The notes below the pieces were generated by a model. The model saw only the letters and a list, made by a program, of their open reading frames with translations, had not been told where the DNA came from and searched no databases. A DNA stretch of 32,957 bases from Oscillospiraceae bacterium (lineage in GTDB: Bacteria; Bacillota; Clostridia; Oscillospirales; CAG-272): the NCBI GenBank assembly GCA_015064065.1, contig SVSY01000008.1, positions 1 through 32,957 of the forward strand, given 5' to 3'. Positions within the stretch are counted from its first letter, which is position 1. Each line of letters begins with the position of its first letter. This document shows, piece after piece, positions 15,207-22,687 of this stretch. The position numbers and the translations under genes are program-made.

Positions 15207-17129
15207 ATGACTCAACTTATAAAGGAGCTTCTGACACAGCTCAAGGAAAACCGACACAAGCAATACAGGAGCGAGCAGATCGAGAAGCCTATCGCCTATC
15301 CGCTCGACCTTTTCGGCTTTAACTTCGGAACTCCCTTCAAGGCTCATTGGAGCGTGGGAAACGTTACCGTAAGCTTCCCCGCCGCGCTCGCAAAGGGCTT
15401 TTTGGCTATCCGCGAGGAGATAGTAAATTCAATGAAGCGCGCGCAGACCGAGGAGCAGCTCTCCTTCGGTCAGCAGATGCTCGACACCGTTGACGAATAT
15501 ATCGGCGGCGTGGAGGATCAGAAAAATAACGCCCGCGCGCTTGGAAATACGCGTCTTTGCGATGCGCTCGAACGAGTTCCGCTCTACCCTGCGACCAACT
15601 TTTTCGAAGCGTGTACCTTTGTTCGCGCAATGATGTATTTCCTTCGCAGGTCGGGCGCTACGCATCTCGGGCTTGGCAGATTTGACCAGTATATGTATCC
15701 CTACTACATTGCGGACAAGGCGCGCGGCGTGAGCGACGCCGAGCTTTTCGAAACGCTTGAGGCCTTCTTCATATCGCTCAACCACGACACCGACCTCTAC
15801 CGCGGCATTATGCGCGGCGACAACGGACAGAGTCTCGTGCTCGGAGGCTTTGACAAGGACGGCAAGAGTCTTTACAACGAGCTTTCCGAGGCGTGCGTCA
15901 GAGCGTCGCTTGAGCTTGAGCTCATCGACCCCAAGATAAATCTCCGCGTCGGAAAAAACACGCCTATAGAGATATACGAGCTTGCGACCGAGCTTACGAA
16001 AAAGGGCCTCGGCTTTCCGCAGTACTGCAACGACGACGTCGTCGTTCCGGGGCTTATCAAGCTCGGCTACGACCCCGAGGACGCATACGAATACGTAGTT
16101 GCGGCGTGTTGGGAATTTATAATACCCTACTGCAGCGGCGACGTTCCGAACAGAGCTACACTCAACTTCCCTCTTGCAGTCAATCGCGCGATAACGCAAA
16201 GGCTTCGCGAATGCGGCTCATTCGAAGAGCTTTTGGAATATGCCAAGGAAGAGATCTCCGCCGACTGTCAGAGAAACATACGCGAGCAATGGGGAGCGTA
16301 CGAAAAGGGTGTTTCGACCGTCGCACTCTCGCTATTTACCGACGGATGCATAGCTTCTCTTAGGGATATGTGGCGCGGAGGTACGAAATATAACAATTTC
16401 GGTTCACACGGCGCGGGAATAGCAAGCGCCGCAGATGCGCTTGCCGCAGTCAAAAAGCTCGTTTTTGACGAGGGCTCTCTTTCGGCGGACGAGCTCTTGG
16501 AGGCACTCGAAAAGGATTTCGCGGGCGCTGAGGAGCTTCGCAAGCGTCTGCTCGCCTGCCCAAAGATGGGCAACAACGACGATTTCGTCGACTCTGTAGC
16601 CTGCGAACTTATGAAGCATTTCGGCGACGTGCTAAATCTTCAGCCGAACGGACTTGAGGGAGGAATATGGCGCGCCGGTACGGGATCGGCACTTGAATAT
16701 CTCAAATCGGCTAAGCTCTGCCCCGCAACCGCTGACGGCAGACACGCGGGCGCACCCTACGGAACCAATTTTTCCCCCTCGCTTGAGGCAAAGCCGAGCG
16801 GAATACTCTCGGTCATTCAGTCCTTTTCAAAATTCGATATGACCAATGTCATAAACGGCGGACCGCTGACGCTTGAGATACACGACACAGTACTTCGCAA
16901 CGACGTCGGCATCAAAAAGACCGCCGCGCTCGTAAAGGCATTTATCGACCTCGGCGGACATCAGCTCCAGCTCAACTCCATCAATCGCGAGCGACTTTTA
17001 GACGCGTGGGAGCATCCCGAAAAATATCCGCATCTCATAGTACGAGTATGGGGCTGGAGCGGATATTGGAACGAGCTTGACAGGCAATATCAGGAGCACA
17101 TCGTCAAAAGAGTTGAATTTTTGAATTAA
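15207..17129 (+). CDS. Glycyl radical enzyme of the pyruvate formate-lyase family (GRE2)
   Basis: A protein of 640 residues, shorter than most family members and than GRE1. Start ATG follows GAGG. The radical motif near the C-terminus is VRVWGWSGYW with the likely radical Gly at 616; the usual Tyr after the Gly is Trp. The active-site loop reads YVVAACWEF with C301 as thiyl Cys and E303 two residues on, the Cys-x-Glu pattern of glycyl-radical dehydratases and related lyases. The GLGFPQYCNDDVVVPGLIKLG block precedes it as expected. The substrate cannot be named; a diol or a hydroxylated sugar-derived acid is possible. It forms a two-gene operon with its activase and ends at a strong terminator. 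It is clearly homologous to GRE1 in architecture but not a close duplicate. Confidence 0.9.
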   Translation: MTQLIKELLTQLKENRHKQYRSEQIEKPIAYPLDLFGFNFGTPFKAHWSVGNVTVSFPAALAKGFLAIREEIVNSMKRAQTEEQLSFGQQMLDTVDEYIGGVEDQKNNARALGNTRLCDALERVPLYPATNFFEACTFVRAMMYFLRRSGATHLGLGRFDQYMYPYYIADKARGVSDAELFETLEAFFISLNHDTDLYRGIMRGDNGQSLVLGGFDKDGKSLYNELSEACVRASLELELIDPKINLRVGKNTPIEIYELATELTKKGLGFPQYCNDDVVVPGLIKLGYDPEDAYEYVVAACWEFIIPYCSGDVPNRATLNFPLAVNRAITQRLRECGSFEELLEYAKEEISADCQRNIREQWGAYEKGVSTVALSLFTDGCIASLRDMWRGGTKYNNFGSHGAGIASAADALAAVKKLVFDEGSLSADELLEALEKDFAGAEELRKRLLACPKMGNNDDFVDSVACELMKHFGDVLNLQPNGLEGGIWRAGTGSALEYLKSAKLCPATADGRHAGAPYGTNFSPSLEAKPSGILSVIQSFSKFDMTNVINGGPLTLEIHDTVLRNDVGIKKTAALVKAFIDLGGHQLQLNSINRERLLDAWEHPEKYPHLIVRVWGWSGYWNELDRQYQEHIVKRVEFLN

Positions 17130-17144
17130 ACGTATTGAGAGACA

Positions 17145-17174
17145 AAAATAACAGGGCTCGCGCCCTGTTATTTT
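17145..17174. terminator. Bidirectional intrinsic terminator
   Basis: A 13-bp perfect stem (17145-17157 with 17162-17174, core AACAGGGC) with a TCGC loop continues into a T run on the plus strand. It ends the activase-GRE2 operon and, from the other side, the HAD-GDPD-GH30 operon. Confidence 0.92.
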
Positions 17175-17181
17175 TTTAATA

Positions 17182-18528
17182 TCATTTTTCAAAGGTCACC
17201 GTTGCAAGCGTATCGGGCAAAAGCTCGATATACCACCATTCGCCGCCGCGGTAATACTGCACCTGTGCTTTTTCGGGATTGGGATTTACAAGCATCAGCG
17301 CCGCGCTTCCGTCGCTGTTCTCTACAAGAGTAGCCGTAAGCGGCTTTGTGTCCTTCGGATAGTTCGTCATCCAATAACAGTCCCTATCAAAGCATATCGG
17401 ACTTATTTTGGAATCACGCTTTACATACTTAAGGAAATGCTTGAACGCCTTATACTGTCCGCTGTAGGAAAGCTCTCCGCTCAATCGGTTTCTTGTAACG
17501 AGTCCGCCGCAGAAGAAGTGTCCGATATTCGGTCCGCCCGTCTCGTCGAGCATCAAATTCCAACCTGTAAACGAATGATAACGGAAATTGAGCGCACGAC
17601 AGAGCATAATTCCCCACTTGCACCAATCGTTATCATAATGATCGTAAAGTCTCGGACCCGACTCGGTATAATGAAGCCTTACGCCATACTTATCGATAAG
17701 AAATTCTGTCTGGGCAAAATCTCCCTCATAATAATGGAATGCTACACCACCGCTCTCGCCTTTGAGCTCAGGATAGGTCGCAAGCTGCCAATCCACCCTG
17801 TTGACGTATGAAAAGCTATGATCGTTGAGCCATATTTCAACATCGTCAAGATCATTCTCGCGAAGTCTCTTTCGAAGCGCCGAAACAAATGCGACCTCGG
17901 TGTCGGGATTCCATATACACGCGGGCATATATCCGAACTGCTGTGTCTCGGGTTCATTTTGCGGCGTTACGGCACGAATGCGTATTCCGTGTTCTCCGTA
18001 CGCCTTGATGTACTTTACGAAATAATCCGCGTAGCAGTCGACAAACTGCGCTCGCATATGTCCGCCGCAGGTCGAATTTCCCGTCTTCATCCAAGCGGGC
18101 GGAGTCCAAGGAGATGCGAAGATATAGAGGTCGGGGTTGACATCAAGGATCTCCTTTATCATAGGAATGATATATTCCTCGTCGCGCTCTATCGAAAAAT
18201 GCTCAAGCGCAACGTCGCCCTCAACGTCGTCGTATGTGTAAAGCTCTGCCGAATAGTCGCTCGCGCCCATTGTAAGCCTTGCTACCGAAAAACCTCCGTC
18301 CTTTTTTCCGTAAAGGTCCTCGATAAGCGCTCTTCTCTCGGTCTTTTCCATTTTTGAGAGATTATAGCAGGATGCGCCCGTGATAGCTACACCAAAGCCC
18401 AAAAAATCGTTCTCGCTCGGCTCTCTCGACGGGATAGCTTTACTTACACCACCCATATAGAGCGCCTTGCGAAGCTCGTAGGGTACTGATTCACCGTATT
18501 TGTTAGTAGAATACTGCGTAACCTTCAT
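17182..18528 (-). CDS. GH30 glycoside hydrolase
   Basis: A protein of 448 residues starting at an ATG preceded by AGGAGG. GH30 motifs are clear: LGFGVAITGAS near 43-53 at the start of the barrel, SPWTPPAWMK at 139-148, VTPQNEPE with acid/base E192, and LHYTESGP with nucleophile E289. A short beta-rich C-terminal domain follows, including SAALMLVNP. No signal peptide is present, so substrates are imported. GH30 includes beta-glucosylceramidases, beta-1,6-glucanases, xylanases and fucosidases; the subfamily cannot be fixed here. It is the last gene of the operon HAD phosphatase, GDPD, GH30 and starts 9 nt after GDPD ends. A role in glycolipid or beta-glucan breakdown is inference. Confidence 0.9.
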   Translation of the reverse strand: MKVTQYSTNKYGESVPYELRKALYMGGVSKAIPSREPSENDFLGFGVAITGASCYNLSKMEKTERRALIEDLYGKKDGGFSVARLTMGASDYSAELYTYDDVEGDVALEHFSIERDEEYIIPMIKEILDVNPDLYIFASPWTPPAWMKTGNSTCGGHMRAQFVDCYADYFVKYIKAYGEHGIRIRAVTPQNEPETQQFGYMPACIWNPDTEVAFVSALRKRLRENDLDDVEIWLNDHSFSYVNRVDWQLATYPELKGESGGVAFHYYEGDFAQTEFLIDKYGVRLHYTESGPRLYDHYDNDWCKWGIMLCRALNFRYHSFTGWNLMLDETGGPNIGHFFCGGLVTRNRLSGELSYSGQYKAFKHFLKYVKRDSKISPICFDRDCYWMTNYPKDTKPLTATLVENSDGSAALMLVNPNPEKAQVQYYRGGEWWYIELLPDTLATVTFEK

Positions 18529-18537
18529 ACGTCCTCC

Positions 18538-19323
18538 TTACGCGTGATAGCCCTTCTTTCTGAGAAGCTCGAGCACCACGTCGGGATTGTTGCAGGTAAT
18601 AAGCTCAGCGCCGTTCGCTATAGCGAGATCCACGGTCGCCTCGTCCTTTACCGACGCACCCGCCCAAGGCTGAATGCCGCATCTGTCGATATACTCGAAA
18701 TCGCCCTTCTTATCGCTGAAAACACAGCTGCAATAAGCGTAGGAATAGGGGAAGAGCGTCATATCCGTACCGAGACAGGTTATCGGGAAGTAAACGTGAA
18801 GCTTGTACTTCATTCCGTATTTCTTGTAGATGTACTCGTGAAGCTTGCCGCTGAAGGTATTTATAACGCAACGCTCGCTAAGACCGTTCTCGTCAAGAAG
18901 AGCAAGCACTCTGTCGCAGACCGAGTAAGCAAGCTCCTCGCGGTCGTCAACGGGGTATTCCTTAAGCTCGATATCGTAGGTCATCTCGGGAAGCGAGACT
19001 GCGAATTCCAAAAACTCGGCAAAGGTCGGGATCTTGAGTCCTGCGAACTCCTCGCCCTTCCAGCTTCCCGCGTCAAGCTCGCGGAGCTCGGCAAGCGTGA
19101 GCTCATCGACTTTGCCGCTGCCGTTGGTCGTGCGGTCGACTGTAGCGTCGTGAATTACCACGAGCTCTCCGTCAGCAGTTACTCTGACGTCTATCTCTAT
19201 CTGATCCACATTAAGCTCGGCAGCCTTGCGATATGCAAGCATCGTGTTCTCGGGGTACTTCTCAGACCAACCGCGATGCGCCGCAACGTAGATATTATTC
19301 TTGCTTTGAGTCCAATAATTCAT
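18538..19323 (-). CDS. Glycerophosphodiester phosphodiesterase
   Basis: A protein of 261 residues starting at an ATG with AGGAG upstream. The GDPD fold is evident: VAAHRGWSEKYPENT with H16, R17, E25 and N26, EIDVRVTADGELVVIHDATVDR with E43, D45 and H58. These are the expected catalytic His pair and metal ligands. It hydrolyses glycerophosphodiesters to glycerol-3-phosphate and an alcohol. There is no signal peptide, so it should be cytosolic. It sits between a HAD phosphatase and a GH30 enzyme with gaps of 20 and 9 nt, suggesting the three process the parts of a glycosylated, phosphate-containing molecule. Confidence 0.95.
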   Translation of the reverse strand: MNYWTQSKNNIYVAAHRGWSEKYPENTMLAYRKAAELNVDQIEIDVRVTADGELVVIHDATVDRTTNGSGKVDELTLAELRELDAGSWKGEEFAGLKIPTFAEFLEFAVSLPEMTYDIELKEYPVDDREELAYSVCDRVLALLDENGLSERCVINTFSGKLHEYIYKKYGMKYKLHVYFPITCLGTDMTLFPYSYAYCSCVFSDKKGDFEYIDRCGIQPWAGASVKDEATVDLAIANGAELITCNNPDVVLELLRKKGYHA

Positions 19324-19343
19324 AGTAATTCTCCTTTATAAGT

Positions 19344-20060
19344 TTATAAAAGCTCCTTGACTACCTCGGGAAAATCGAGATAGTTGTCTATCTTAAGATA
19401 ATTGAAATCCGACTTGTATACCGACTCGTCGTTTCCGCCCTCGCCGTAGTCATCGCCTATATAGACCACCTCGTCGTGCGCGATGCCGTGATCGGCACAG
19501 TATTTCGAGAGTGCGTACGCCTTATCGAAGGGAAAGGGCGCCATATCGAAGGAGGAAGAACCGCCAACGAAAACGGTGTAATCCGAAAACACCTTCTTTA
19601 TATCGTCGTAGATAGCGCGGCGCTTGGAGCGGTCGGGGTCAAACGCGAGCTTGTCCTCCTGCTTTGCCTTAGTTCCTAAGATGGGGAAAGTAACGCAACC
19701 CGAGCTGTGATATTCGACGTTCTCACCCGCAAACTCACAAAAGCCGTACTTTTGGCGCATTGCCGTCACGCGCTCCTCCATATGCTCGCGGTCGCAGGGA
19801 CGCTTCTCGTCAAAGACTATATCGATATCCTTCGTCTCGGGGTTATACTCTGCATACTGCATTCCGTAATTTCCGAGAATATCTATCGGAAAATGGTTCA
19901 TCTGGTTGAAGATACGGTGGCACATACCCGCGCCCACCATCAAAAGCTTATATTTTTTCGAAAGTGCTTCGAGTATCGCGCTGTGCTCCTCGGAAAGCGG
20001 AGTTTTGTGCTGGGTCAGCGTTCCGTCAAGATCCATCGCTATAAGTTTGATATTTTTCAC
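19344..20060 (-). CDS. HAD-superfamily phosphatase (phosphomannomutase-like HAD-IIB)
   Basis: A protein of 238 residues. I choose the GTG at 20060 because AGAGGAGG lies just upstream and an in-frame ATG further out would overlap the promoter. Motif I is MDLDGTLTQ with the nucleophile D10 and the acid/base D12. The LGNYGMQYAEYNP block (cap side) and IGDDYGEGGNDESVY (motif IV, with a GGND signature shared with eukaryotic-type phosphomannomutases) place it in the HAD-IIB group. It probably dephosphorylates a sugar phosphate, though mutase activity cannot be excluded. It is the first gene of the operon with GDPD and GH30. Confidence 0.85.
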   Translation of the reverse strand: MKNIKLIAMDLDGTLTQHKTPLSEEHSAILEALSKKYKLLMVGAGMCHRIFNQMNHFPIDILGNYGMQYAEYNPETKDIDIVFDEKRPCDREHMEERVTAMRQKYGFCEFAGENVEYHSSGCVTFPILGTKAKQEDKLAFDPDRSKRRAIYDDIKKVFSDYTVFVGGSSSFDMAPFPFDKAYALSKYCADHGIAHDEVVYIGDDYGEGGNDESVYKSDFNYLKIDNYLDFPEVVKELL

Positions 20061-20091
20061 AGTAAGCCTCCTCTGAATTCTTGTTAAGCTC

Positions 20092-20120
20092 ATTATAACA
20101 CACGAAAAGTCAAAAATCAA
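20092..20120 (-). promoter_or_regulatory. Promoter of the HAD-GDPD-GH30 operon
   Basis: On the minus strand TTGATT (20115-20120), 17 bp, then a perfect TATAAT (20092-20097), about 32 bp ahead of the GTG start. Confidence 0.78.
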
Positions 20121-20160
20121 CAGTATTTAGATATTATTTCTCGCGATCACGAAATTAATC

Positions 20161-20691
20161 TCACGCCGCAACAGCCTTCTTTTTTGCGAGACGCGGCGCA
20201 ACGTCGAGTCGCACGATGCCTATAAGCAGCGAGATCAGCGTGACCGCCTCGCATATAACGCCCGCAACCGAAAACACGCAGTAATTGTATATCAGCCAGC
20301 TTGTGCAGGTTATAAATATGATACCTCTCACTACAGTAGGATTTTTATTGCCGTATGCAACCGTAGAGAGCACTTTGGCTACGATTATCAATATGCTCTT
20401 CATTCCCTGCCAGGTAAGAATACCGAAAACAAAAAATATTACGGCAAAAACGACAGTCGACACCGTCGTCTTCTTATCCTTGGAGATCTGCTTTGTAAAC
20501 ACCGCATTTCGCACACAGCCTATAAGGTTCATCGCCATACCCGTATATGCGCCGAGCAGTAGATACTGTATCGCAAAAACCACCTCGTTCAGCGTTCTGA
20601 AGCACAGGATAGAATTGTGTTTTTTGCACTGAAAGGATATAAGGCTTGCTAAAATTCCAAGTCCGCCGATCAATTGTATTATTACGTTCAT
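20161..20691 (-). CDS. YgjV-family inner membrane protein
   Basis: A protein of 176 residues. The ATG at 20691 is preceded by AAGGAG; upstream in-frame codons lie inside the promoter. It is highly hydrophobic, with about five membrane segments. The beginning, QLIGGLGILASLISFQCKKH, and the following FRTLNEVVFAIQYLLLGAYT block are characteristic of the YgjV family (PF10688). The function of this family is not established. It is transcribed leftward, divergent from a DeoR-type regulator through overlapping promoters. I see no canonical terminator between its stop and the next promoter, so read-through into the HAD operon is possible. Confidence 0.85.
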   Translation of the reverse strand: MNVIIQLIGGLGILASLISFQCKKHNSILCFRTLNEVVFAIQYLLLGAYTGMAMNLIGCVRNAVFTKQISKDKKTTVSTVVFAVIFFVFGILTWQGMKSILIIVAKVLSTVAYGNKNPTVVRGIIFITCTSWLIYNYCVFSVAGVICEAVTLISLLIGIVRLDVAPRLAKKKAVAA

Positions 20692-20701
20692 ATTTTTCTC
20701 C

Positions 20702-20730
20702 TTGACATACGTGATCTGTTGTGCTATAAT
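20702..20730 (+). promoter_or_regulatory. Perfect-consensus promoter of the DeoR gene
   Basis: TTGACA (20702-20707), 17 bp, TATAAT (20725-20730). Its -10 box overlaps the -10 box of the leftward YgjV promoter within the palindrome TATAATTATA. Confidence 0.85.
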
Positions 20731-20757
20731 TATACCATTCAAACACTTCGAAAGCAA
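20729..20757 (-). promoter_or_regulatory. Promoter of the YgjV-like gene
   Basis: On the minus strand TTGCTT (20752-20757), 17 bp, then TATAAT (20729-20734). It occupies the same DNA as the start region of the DeoR transcript, so only one polymerase can bind at a time. Confidence 0.8.
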
Positions 20758-20761
20758 TATA

Positions 20762-20785
20762 TGTTCGAAATGTTGTTAACGAACA
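20762..20785. promoter_or_regulatory. Candidate DeoR operator (inverted repeat)
   Basis: TGTTCG (20762-20767) and CGAACA (20780-20785) form a perfect 6-bp inverted repeat with 12 bp between, inside the DeoR leader, where autorepression would be expected. The assignment is inference. Confidence 0.4.
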
Positions 20786-20810
20786 AATATACGTGCAAAG
20801 GAGCGCACAA

Positions 20811-21506
20811 ATGGAAACACAAAGCAGGGAAAAAGATATTTTGGATATTTTGTACGAAAAGGAGAGAGTCTCGGTCTTAGAGCTTGCAAAGACCCTATTC
20901 GTTTCGGAAATGACTGTGAGAAGAGATCTGAGCGTCTTGGAGAAGAAGGGCGTCATCAAAAGATACAGAGGCGGTGCAGTCTTGAGCACAGTCAGCAACG
21001 AAATGCCGATATCGCGAAGATTTTTCGTAGACGAGGACGAAAAAAAGTATCTCGGACAGCAGGCTGCAAAATTTTTAAGCGACAATTTAACGGTATATAT
21101 CGACAGCTCCTCGACCTGCCAATACATAATACCGCATATGAGCAGATTTAAGGATCTGACGCTCATAACCAATTCCGTAAATTCTCTGCTCTACGCGTCA
21201 AAGCTGCAGATCCCCTGCATTTTATTGGGTGGAAAATACTATGACAGAGATATGTGTCTGGTGGGCACAATGACCGAAGAATATGCGGCGCAATTCAACG
21301 TCGATCTTGCATTCTTTTCGCCCTTGGGTATCTCGGAGAACGGTATCATCTCCGACATCGATATCGAACAAACGAGTGTCAGAAAGATAATTATGAAGCG
21401 TGCAAAAAAGAAGGTGTTTTTGTTCGAAAAGAACAAATTAAACAAAACCTATCTGCACACCCTCTGCCACAGAGACGATATTGACGAGCTGATCATATCC
21501 AATTGA
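20811..21506 (+). CDS. DeoR-family transcriptional regulator
   Basis: A protein of 231 residues; the ATG at 20811 has AAAGGAG at 20797-20803. Residues 1-56 form the DeoR-type winged helix-turn-helix, with the hallmark VSEMTVRRDLSVLEKKGVIK and RYRGGAVL. The rest is the DeoRC sensor domain (ISOCOT fold), with the YIDSSSTC phosphate-binding loop near 97 and LITNS. Such repressors usually sense phosphorylated sugars. The aldose-1-epimerase-like gene lies 87 nt downstream with its own promoter, and the membrane gene is divergent, so both are candidate targets together with autoregulation. Confidence 0.93.
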   Translation: METQSREKDILDILYEKERVSVLELAKTLFVSEMTVRRDLSVLEKKGVIKRYRGGAVLSTVSNEMPISRRFFVDEDEKKYLGQQAAKFLSDNLTVYIDSSSTCQYIIPHMSRFKDLTLITNSVNSLLYASKLQIPCILLGGKYYDRDMCLVGTMTEEYAAQFNVDLAFFSPLGISENGIISDIDIEQTSVRKIIMKRAKKKVFLFEKNKLNKTYLHTLCHRDDIDELIISN

Positions 21507-21533
21507 GCATTGAATGTTTTTACAAACAAATTG

Positions 21534-21562
21534 TTGACAAATAAAGAGAAAAAGTATATAAT
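21534..21562 (+). promoter_or_regulatory. Perfect-consensus promoter of the epimerase-like gene
   Basis: TTGACA (21534-21539), 17 bp, TATAAT (21557-21562). Two small inverted repeats, TGTTT/AAACA (21515-21528) and AACAA/TTGTT (21525-21535), touch the -35 region and could be an operator. Confidence 0.82.
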
Positions 21563-21593
21563 GGTCTTATCCAAATTATGAGAGGTATATTTT

Positions 21594-22460
21594 ATGAAAA
21601 CAAACGTTAAAGACATAATATCCATCAAATACGGCGATTGGGAAGCTCTCGTTTGCGCGCGACTCGGCGGAAACGTGATAGCTCTCTCCCACTGCGGCAA
21701 GGACGTGCTCGTTCCTCTCGTTGACGAGGCACAGCTCAAGGTCAATCCCTATCTTCAGGGCTCGCCTATCCTCTTCCCCGCAAACCGCACCAATTTTGCG
21801 AAATTCACATTCGAAGGCAAGGACTACACCCTTCCTCTCAACGAGGATTGGTCGCAGTGCCATATCCACGGCTTCGTTCATACCCGCCCCTTCACGCTCG
21901 TAGAGCAGAAGGAGAACGAGGTAACTCTCAAGCTCGTATATGATAAGATAGACGAGGGCTTCCCCTTTATGTGCGAGGTCTGGGTAACCTACACGCTCGA
22001 CGACAAGGGATTTACGCAAAGCTACGAGATAAAGAACATAGACAAGACAAATCTCCCCGTGGTATTCTGTATGCACACCACATTCGTTGAGCCCGAGCGC
22101 TTCGTTCTTCCCATCATAATGCATCAGGAACGCGTTGACGGACGTGCTACGGGCAAGTACAAGCAGCTCAATCTTCAGGAGCAGACCTACGTTACGGGAA
22201 GCGCATCAAAGGGCGTGAACGTTGACGGTTACTATCTCGCTTACGGACGCGAAACTATCGTCGGCGATTATCTGTACAGCGTTTCCGAGGAATTTGACCA
22301 CTGGGTGCTCTACAATGGACGCGGTCAGGGCGGATTTATCTGCATCGAGCCTCAGGCAGGTATGGTAAACGGACTCAACGAGCCCGCACCCAAGGGACAC
22401 AGAGTAGTCGCTCCCGGTAAGTCTATCGAATTCTCGGCTACGATATCTTATAATAAGTAA
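21594..22460 (+). CDS. Aldose 1-epimerase (galactose mutarotase-like)
   Basis: A protein of 288 residues with a beta-sandwich mutarotase fold predicted from the family. GSPILFPANRTN near 56-67 and HIHGFVHTRPF with H92 and H96 match the substrate Arg and first catalytic His; FCMHTTF near 158-164 gives the second His, and FICIEPQAG near 255-263 holds the likely catalytic Glu. It equilibrates sugar anomers in the cytosol; related proteins also act on hexose-6-phosphates. The start follows GAGAGG. It is a single-gene transcript between its own promoter and a strong terminator, next to the DeoR regulator likely to control it. Confidence 0.9.
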   Translation: MKTNVKDIISIKYGDWEALVCARLGGNVIALSHCGKDVLVPLVDEAQLKVNPYLQGSPILFPANRTNFAKFTFEGKDYTLPLNEDWSQCHIHGFVHTRPFTLVEQKENEVTLKLVYDKIDEGFPFMCEVWVTYTLDDKGFTQSYEIKNIDKTNLPVVFCMHTTFVEPERFVLPIIMHQERVDGRATGKYKQLNLQEQTYVTGSASKGVNVDGYYLAYGRETIVGDYLYSVSEEFDHWVLYNGRGQGGFICIEPQAGMVNGLNEPAPKGHRVVAPGKSIEFSATISYNK

Positions 22461-22467
22461 CAAAAGA

Positions 22468-22500
22468 AGACCGCTTCTGTGCACAGAAGCGGTCTTTTTT
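22468..22500 (+). terminator. Intrinsic terminator after the epimerase-like gene
   Basis: AGACCGCTTCTGTG and its reverse complement form a perfect 28-bp palindrome (22468-22495) followed directly by T residues. Confidence 0.95.
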
Positions 22501-22510
22501 AACACTGAAA

Positions 22511-22660
22511 GGTTTTGATCAAACTTTTTCAAAAGTTTGTCGCGCGCCGCCGGCGAAACGGCGGTCGCTCGTCGCAACGAGCGAAATTTCTTCGCGGGGT
22601 TTTCTTTTTGTTAGCTTTTTCTTTTGCCCTTGTGGTGTCAAAAGAAAAAGCGAGCAAGAA
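22511..22660. repeat. Hairpin-rich intergenic element
   Basis: This non-coding stretch between the epimerase terminator and recX contains four nested or consecutive stems: CAAACTTTT/AAAAGTTTG (22520-22539), a GC-rich GCCGCCGGCGAAACGGCGG stem, CGCTCGT/ACGAGCG (22566-22583) and GCTTTTTCTTTTG/CAAAAGAAAAAGC (22614-22651). The dense, mixed AT/GC hairpin pattern resembles dispersed intergenic repeats of Clostridia, but only this copy is visible in the window. It may also end the recX transcript. Confidence 0.55.
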
Positions 22661-22687
22661 ATTTATACTGTCTTACGATCTGTTATT

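Noticed and set aside
8408..17129. Bacterial microcompartment locus
   Set aside because: No shell protein, encapsulation peptide, phosphotransacylase or aldehyde dehydrogenase gene is present.
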